Source of the DNA: Lumnitzera littorea
Taxonomy: Eukaryota > Streptophyta > Magnoliopsida > Myrtales > Combretaceae
Direction: 5' to 3'
Assembly: GCA_024138015.1 (NCBI GenBank)
Contig: JAMXBB010000011.1
Location: 81,294,551 to 81,358,550 of the forward strand
Length of the DNA stretch: 64,000 bases
A program made the translations under genes and the position numbers. Shown piece after piece: positions 60,388-64,000 of this stretch (the first letter of the stretch is position 1; each line of letters opens with the position of its first letter). The notes below the pieces were generated by a model. It did not search any database. It saw only the letters and a program-made list of their open reading frames with translations, and was not told the origin of the DNA.

Positions 60388-60879
60388 GATCCTTCTTATT
60401 CATATCGTCTATAGTTAAATTAGGACACTGTTGTACTATAATCATGTATTTTAGACCCAAGTTGGTCCTATCATTGCTGTCATTTGTTATCTGTATTTGA
60501 TAGAAATGTTTTAAGGATCAAGTGCATACCTTTTCAAAGGTGCACTTGAGTCTTAAATTTTTCTGAAAAATGCTACATAAGTACAATAATTACTTAATTA
60601 ACTTTAATAATTCTTAATATATATAGATATGTATGTAATATGACACAGTTGATGTATACTTAAAAAAGTTTAGGTTTGATTGATGAAATCTATGAAGTCT
60701 TACGACTTAATTGATAATCATAAAAAGGATTAATACTTCCATAACCTTTCTAGACAGGAAAAAAGGAAAAAGAAAGAAAAAAGAAGAAGAAAGCGCCGAA
60801 GTCCGAGTTACTGAACTTGAGCTTTATATCTAATTTTGTACTAACTTATAATTATCATATAAACAGGGAAATTTAGATA
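60388..60879. other. 3' flank of PTAC12
   Basis: 3' untranslated region and spacer to the convergent pseudogene. No clear AATAAA was found within the first 100 bases. A/G-rich run near 60760-60800. Confidence 0.5.
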
Positions 60880-62125
60880 AATTGAATGCTACTGCTCTAC
60901 ACATATAGTTGAATCTGTTCGTGGTGCATTTGTGACCCAAGAAATAAGCTTGTGCAAAAGGACCAGATCCCATGATTGGTTAAGCTTCATCTACTTTGCT
61001 GCCCTGTTGCTGTTCAGAATCAGGCTTCATTTCAGCAGGTTATAGCAGCCTAGGCTGTAAACCAGTTCGAGTTGAGATGACATAGTGTTAAACTCGACTC
61101 AGTATTTCAAAACTCAAACTCGATTTGAAGTGATACTTAATAAGTTTGAACTCAATTAAGTTAAGTTTGTTTTAACTCTATAATCTTAAAAAATATTATA
61201 AATTTAATTGAAACAATAATATCTATGCTTGATTTCAATTCCATTAATATTTAAAGCTAACTCGAGTTCGATTAGGTTCTCGAGCTTGTTGATTCGAATA
61301 TCATAAAGCTCAAGCTTGAGCTCGATTGTAATTGAACTCGATTGTAATAGAGTTAAATTTAAGTAATTGGCAAGACAAACTCGTGTAGCTTGTAAGTAAC
61401 CTATCAAAACATCATTGGTTGGATCCATAACAATCTCTGTACAGGCATCATCACAAACATGAACATTTCCAGTTTTCACACATTTGAATTATGTGCACGT
61501 TTCACTAAAACCTCTGCTACTTTGCTACGAGGACACCTGATCTGCAAGTGCTTTGTCGGGAAGTATGCGGTCATCGTTCACCTGTGGAAGAAGGGTGCTT
61601 GACTTCTCTTTGCAGCTTGCATTTGTATACTCCATGCAGTATTCTTTGAAGTTAGGTTGGCAACTCCTCACAAGTTCAGTCATTTCCTCTTCATCACGCT
61701 GAACATAAAACTTTTTCTAAGCACGTTGCCGTACATTATTTGACGGAGGCAAGAGACCCAACCTTAGGCGTTAGAGCCGACACCACAATGACTCAACCGA
61801 TGCAGCGAAATTCAAGAACTTAGGAACCAGTGAACTTGCCATTATATCCTCTGATGAGATAAATTTCAGAATATGAGGGATGATCTCAGGAGGAATCTAG
61901 TCGGAAGTTCCTGTCTCGATTCTTCTCTAAATCACACTTTTTTTTCCCATCACTTTCTTCTTCATCTTCTTCGACTAATCACTTCCGTTTCGTTTCCTGG
62001 TGCTCAAGCTAAGCGGAATCACTCTTCTAGTTCTCCTTTGAGAGGATTTTGAATTTGAGGAAATTAGCAAAATTTCTGTCTTCATCTTTGTCCATTGGAA
62101 TCATCACGGCTTTTCGGTTAGTCAT
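60880..62125 (-). pseudogene. SKIP31-type F-box protein pseudogene
   Basis: Minus strand. The start at 62125 (MTNRKAVMIPMDKDED) leads to an acidic region, then an F-box (IPPEIIPHILKFISSEDIM, about 61835-61905) ending LNFAASVESLWCRL. Next come RDEEEMTELVRSCQPNFKEY and QVNDDRILPDKALADQVSS. A later part reads KTGNVHVCDDACTEIVMDP and ends before GTTACTTAC, a good splice donor. The last part is found at about 60890-61030 (PDSEQQQGS and IMGSGPFAQAYFLG). This is the order of SKIP31-like F-box proteins, which join SCF ubiquitin ligases. Stops, frameshifts and loss of about 40 residues before KTGNVHVC make it a pseudogene. Convergent with PTAC12. Confidence 0.75.
61040..61384. repeat. ACTCGA-rich insertion in the F-box pseudogene intron
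   Basis: The space between the last two pseudogene exons is full of AACTCGA and GAGCTCGA words, a text common in small plant transposons. No ends or target duplication could be fixed. Confidence 0.45.
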
Positions 62126-62780
62126 CGGATTGTCGGCTGAAGTAAAATTTGATGAAAATAAGAGAGAGAAAGTTGGGGGTTTTTTGGGTTTGGGGCGGAG
62201 TAGGGGAGATCCCTTATTTGCTTCATGTGATATTGAGGGTTCCGGTTTTGGGGACAGTCTATTATGAATGGATAGACGGATTCTGGTATTTGAAATATCA
62301 TTTTAATCGGAATAAAAGGCATTATAGGACCACCTACCATACTAAGGATCTCAATGGAGTCCTTAAATTGTTACTAAAGAACCTCAGATAAGATGGAAGC
62401 ATCCTCGTTCACTTTTCCGTTCAAAGAGTCTTTCAAAATTAATCCGGGTAGGAGATTGTGCTGTGTAAGGGGTACAATGTTGGAGTGGCCTTTTTTTCTT
62501 ATGCATATCTTGAGGATTTCGCATCAAGTCACAAGACGTCTCGATCAATCCTCTTATATTATATGGACTTTCTACCTTAGTTGGGATGGACATAATAGAT
62601 TAAAGAGCCACTTATGATACCAACGGAATTTCAATCATACTTATCTCCTTTCTTAGGTATTTGAGATAATTCCCCATTTTTAAGACTTAAGTAGCAGAAG
62701 GAATTTCATTTGATTTGGCATCTATTTCCCTGCTTTAAAAATGGTCTGGGGGCCTTTTAGCTCCTAGCACTCACACTACT
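62126..62780. other. Intergenic; possible copia pol end
   Basis: No secure gene. The frame at 62393-62617 (MEASSFTFPFKESFKI) could be read as a transit-peptide start, but the opposite strand also has an open frame and seems to continue the copia scrap (CDLMRNPQDMHKKKR). Confidence 0.3.
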
Positions 62781-63015
62781 AGATCACTAATTACCTCCTT
62801 GAATATATAAAGGGATTCGTACTATATCGTCTGCATGCATGAGTCAGGTCACAAGCCAATCTAGATCGTTTCTATTTTTTCAAGAAGGATAGTCCAAATG
62901 ATCAATTTTTTCAGGAACAAACTTGATGCAAGATTGCCAATAAGCTTCATATAGCCCATAGATTGACCTCTTCAGCTTATAAGCAAGTTTAAATAGATGT
63001 CATAAGACTTGAATT
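62781..63015 (-). pseudogene. Ty1/copia reverse-transcriptase scrap
   Basis: Minus-strand reading KLAYKLKRSIYGLYEAYWQ followed by SCIKF matches the copia block KLxKSLYGLKQAxRxWxxKF. HADDI appears later where YVDDI would be expected, but the spacing is shorter. Stops are present. No flanking LTR was found. Confidence 0.5.
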
Positions 63016-63680
63016 TTAACATGTTAGGTATTCACAAATCTAAGACACATCCAAGGAACTCCCTTCAAGGACTACAACCAAGAGAGAGATCCATCTAAAC
63101 ATTATTCTCCAGATCTCTATGTTGATCACAACTCTTTTAAGTCAATCCTAAACTCTGCACAACAAAGCTCATTGTTTGAGCCAATACTAAACTAAACTCT
63201 ACAGAATAAGTTAATGAAATAGACAATCTTAGAATAATACATGAGATAATATTGGAAACTATAGAATTAAATCCACAAAAGCTCGATTGACAAACACCAT
63301 GTATCGATCAACTATTAATTGACCATGGTGAGGCCGGTTGGCCATCATGCTTGGAAATGATCGATTATCCTTCCACTTATCCTAAAATTGCACCTAGTTG
63401 TCTCTACTCTAAACCATGACAGGGTTCCAAATTGGTTTGGAATTGAACTTGGACCCACTAGTTCTCAGTTTCATAAATGAGAAATCGAACCTAAACTCAT
63501 GGGATCGGTTCATGGGCAAGTTCGTTAGACCTACTGGTTCAACCAATAGTTTAAGAAACCATGAATTGGTCCTATTAAAAAAAAAACTAAAATTTAGATT
63601 TTAAATTAAATTTATGAGTCCAAGATAATTGTTATCTTTAGTTCATTTTGCAAAATAGTTATTAGGAATATATACTTATT
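63016..63680. other. Intergenic, no gene seen
   Basis: No domain. 63430-63560 has GGTTC/GAACC-rich text typical of decayed repeats. Confidence 0.4.
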
Positions 63681-63880
63681 TATATGTAGGCATATTAAAC
63701 TTAATTTTCATATTAGTAATATAGGATAAGGATATATAAAGGTTACAAAGAAGTTAAAAAATAAAAGTTAGTCCTACATTTTATATGCAATCATATCTAA
63801 CTTAGTTGTCATATTAGTAATGTGAGACAAAATATATAAATGTTACAAAGAAGTTAAAAAACAAAAGTTAGTCCTATATT
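63681..63880. repeat. Tandem duplication, 101-bp period
   Basis: CATATTAGTAAT occurs at 63709 and 63810. Both units contain GTTACAAAGAAGTTAAAAAA and AAAAGTTAGTCCTA. The TTAGTCCTA text resembles copia LTR starts. Confidence 0.85.
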
Positions 63881-64000
63881 ATTAAGAATGAGATTAATCT
63901 TTTGGTAAAAGTTTATATAAAGCCAAACAAATTTTTTAGATTACATTTATTGCTATGTTATTCATTGTAATGCATTAAATATTGCGATCCAATAATAGGG

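Noticed and set aside
62393..62617. Plus-strand frame starting MEASSFTFPF, like a plastid transit peptide
   Set aside because: No downstream exon or family match, and the opposite strand seems to carry copia pol remnants.
1..64000. tRNA, rRNA or CRISPR
   Set aside because: No cloverleaf, rRNA-like or spacer-repeat pattern was seen. The only tRNA-linked sequences are LTR primer-binding sites.

Overview
The window is nuclear DNA from a flowering plant. Three things show this: decayed Ty3/gypsy and Ty1/copia retrotransposons, Mutator-like and LINE remnants, and one intact intron-rich gene of a plant-only family. I cannot name the species. Codon sense survives only in the one gene. Almost every other open frame is a piece of a broken transposon or an antisense shadow.

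Layout. 1-12090: an old minus-strand Ty3/gypsy element (A), cut in its gag by a complete but decayed plus-strand relative (B, 3408-10818). 12132-18639: a second plus-strand gypsy element (D) with both LTRs. 18640-24000: AT-rich DNA with a minus-strand gag piece and the 3' end of a LINE. 24000-28520: a Mutator-like remnant carrying a plant mobile domain (PMD), split by a 3.05-kb solo LTR that has its target-site duplication. 28520-35275: LTR-like DNA with GCCGAG-rich and GCCTCTTCAGGC-rich stretches, an Athila/Tat-like solo LTR with a perfect duplication, and a gypsy LTR plus pol end. 35698-39271: a 3.57-kb solo LTR with a perfect duplication. 42150-45540: a minus-strand Mutator-like transposase with a solo LTR inside it.

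The gene. 47096-60387 (+) is the homologue of PTAC12/HEMERA (PAP5), a dual plastid and nuclear protein that is part of the plastid-encoded RNA polymerase and of phytochrome signalling. Ten exons can be joined in phase to a 548-residue protein ending in the acidic transactivation tail. Intron 2 holds a 2.23-kb gag-only LTR element with identical 5-bp target duplications. Intron 1 holds a duplicated, nonsense-mutated copy of exon 1.

Beyond it, on the minus strand and convergent, lies a pseudogene of a SKIP31-type F-box protein (about 60880-62125), then a copia reverse-transcriptase scrap and a 101-bp tandem duplication at the end. I see no rRNA, tRNA or CRISPR. The window reads as one functional gene beside nested, mutated repeats. 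The most unusual items are the PMD-bearing Mutator element, the triplicated integrase zinc-finger segment in element B, and the exon-1 duplication in PTAC12.
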